A stretch of 47,500 nt of DNA from Symbiodinium natans. Taxonomy: Eukaryota; Sar; Dinophyceae; Suessiales; Symbiodiniaceae. The number at the start of each line of letters is the position of its first letter. Positions within the stretch are counted from its first letter, which is position 1. Positions 46,326-47,500 of this stretch are shown one piece after another. The stretch lies in contig CAJNDS010002190.1 in assembly GCA_905221605.1 (NCBI GenBank), forward strand, positions 280,001 to 327,500, given 5' to 3'. The notes under the pieces were generated by a model. That model was not told where the DNA came from. It was given only the letters and a program-made list of their open reading frames with translations, and did not search any database. Position numbers and translations under genes: made by a program.

Positions 46326-46436
46326 ACCCTAAACCCTAAACCCTAAACCCTAAACCCTAAACCCTAAACCCTAAACCCTAAACCCTAAACCCTAAACCCT
46401 AAACCCTAAACCCTAAACCCTAAACCCCAGGGTTTA
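46326..46436 (-). repeat. Telomere-type array (CCCTAAA)n
   Basis: About 14 perfect heptamers. Confidence 0.97.
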
Positions 46437-46535
46437 GACGGTAGGGCTTCAGGGCTTTATGGCTTAGAAGGGTGTAAGGCTTAGCGCTGAGGGGGGTTTT
46501 GGAGTCTGGAACCCTGGGCCTCCACATAAACCGCT

Positions 46536-46630
46536 GGGGTCTAGGGTCTAGGGTCTAGGGTCTAGGGTCTAGGGTCTAGGGTCTAGGGTTTAGGGTTTAG
46601 GGTTTAGGGTTTAGGGTTTAGGGTTTAGGG
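46536..46630 (+). repeat. Array switching from TCTAGGG to TTTAGGG
   Basis: Seven TCTAGGG units followed by six TTTAGGG. A smaller TCTAGGG cluster is at 35696-35740. Confidence 0.95.
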
Positions 46631-46710
46631 GTACTGAATAACAACCTTTTGAAGAACCATGACAACCACCAACAAAATCATAGGACGGAAGCGGCAATAA
46701 CAATGCAGCA

Positions 46711-46837
46711 ACAGTGATAATAATAATAATCATCATAATAATAATGATAATCATAATAATAATAACAATAATAATAACAATAATAATAACAATAATAATA
46801 ATATAATAATAATAATAATAATTATAAATACAATAAT

Positions 46838-46872
<35 letters not shown>

Positions 46873-46975
46873 CATCATCATAATAATAATAACAATCATA
46901 AATAATAAAAACAATAAATAATAATAATAATGATAATGATAATAAATAATAATAATAATAATAATAATAATGACA
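46711..46975 (+). repeat. AAT microsatellite
   Basis: Long imperfect (AAT)n with AAC and GAT variants. A smaller AAT/AAC cluster is at 29080-29165. Confidence 0.97.
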
Positions 46976-47500
46976 ATGATAATAAATCGTATATGAACCA
47001 TATCAATTAAGGGCAGCATGGGAAAGTACATCAGTATTCTCCGTGAACAAATACAAGATGCTCATAAAAGTCATGACATGTATCATAACACTCAAAATTG
47101 AATTAATAAGAATGATACTGTTCATAGCAAGATTAGTGCTGCCAATATCAATATTCATAATACTACAAATACGATATTAACAAAAACATGAATCATATTA
47201 CTAATATTTTATGTAGCACTAACTTGATTAGTAATAATAATACGAAGAGCGATCACATCTATAAGAAGATTCATGATCATAAAAAAAATCGCCATAGTAT
47301 TAATAACAATGAATAGCAGTGCAAATAACAAGAATGAGTAAAACATGAACATGTTGTCAGAATAATATATTACTACACTAACAATACAAAATACAAAAAA
47401 AAAGGTTAAATTCATACTAAAAATGGTATTAACAAACAATACTGAGGATACTTATAGTAATAGCAACGACATGCTGCTCGACTAATAATACTCATAGCAA
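46976..47500. other. AT-rich tail without telomere repeats
   Basis: This stretch is much richer in A+T than the rest and carries no heptamer. It reads like a decayed AAT satellite (many ATAATAxTA pieces). The hydrophobic minus-strand frame at 47209-47439 is probably a consequence of composition. No gene recognised. Confidence 0.6.

Noticed and set aside
46822-47439. Ile/Tyr/Met-rich minus-strand frames resembling organelle membrane proteins
   Set aside because: They follow from AAT microsatellite and AT-rich composition; no conserved motif.
1-47500. Window as a true chromosome end
   Set aside because: Heptamer tracts are short, degenerate, in both orientations and interleaved with exons; no terminal array at either edge.
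1-47500. A coccidian (Eimeria-type) genome, which also has interspersed heptamers
   Set aside because: CAG-repeat exons typical of Eimeria are absent and GC/GA donors with very small exons fit dinoflagellates better. Not fully excluded.
1-47500. tRNA, rRNA, CRISPR or spliced-leader genes
   Set aside because: Candidate T-arm motifs (12548, 32758) lack pairing stems; no rRNA, direct-repeat/spacer array or DinoSL sequence was seen.

Overview
The window looks like nuclear DNA of a dinoflagellate. It has no operons, no ribosome-binding sites and no long reading frames. About half of it is plant-type telomere heptamer (TTTAGGG on one strand, CCCTAAA on the other) scattered in short tracts of both orientations. 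Reading the unique DNA between the tracts gives short exons (31-233 nt) on the minus strand. They are joined by introns ending in AG, usually followed by G, whose donors are GT, GC or GA. That splice pattern, same-strand genes, tiny exons and the heptamer are together typical of dinoflagellates. The assignment is an inference; I did not find a DinoSL sequence.

Two genes can be named, both on the minus strand. An LMBR1/LMBD1-type multi-pass membrane protein runs from about 30.3 kb down to a stop codon at 12.364 kb. Eleven consecutive exons between 27.5 and 18.0 kb keep phase and follow the family order. Downstream, between 7.93 and 5.53 kb, four exons encode the G-domain core of an organellar-type elongation factor EF-G (switch [28 protein letters not shown]). 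The exons for its P-loop and NKxD motif were not found. Further short minus-strand exon candidates between 31 and 45 kb probably belong to the LMBR1-like 5' end and to one or more unidentified upstream genes.

Layout: 1-880, unique DNA without telomere repeats; 881-3902, a 3-kb inverted repeat with telomere tracts and C/G homopolymers inside; 4.2-8 kb, EF-G exons in telomere-rich introns; 8-12.3 kb, telomere-rich intergenic or 5' region; 12.4-30.3 kb, LMBR1-like gene; 30-45 kb, telomere-rich DNA with scattered exon candidates and a 0.7-kb GGAGGGGCT minisatellite at 42.1-42.8 kb; 46.7-47.5 kb, AAT microsatellite and AT-rich DNA.

The main interest is the non-coding DNA. The introns hold several families of 95-250 bp elements with terminal inverted repeats, present in 2-6 copies here. 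Telomere tracts are inserted into or beside them, and one telomere block at the edge of an LMBR1-like exon is flanked by a 15-bp direct repeat, as expected if such blocks insert and create or extend introns. Almost any 50-100 bp unique segment is open in several frames, so exons without family similarity or phase agreement are given low confidence.
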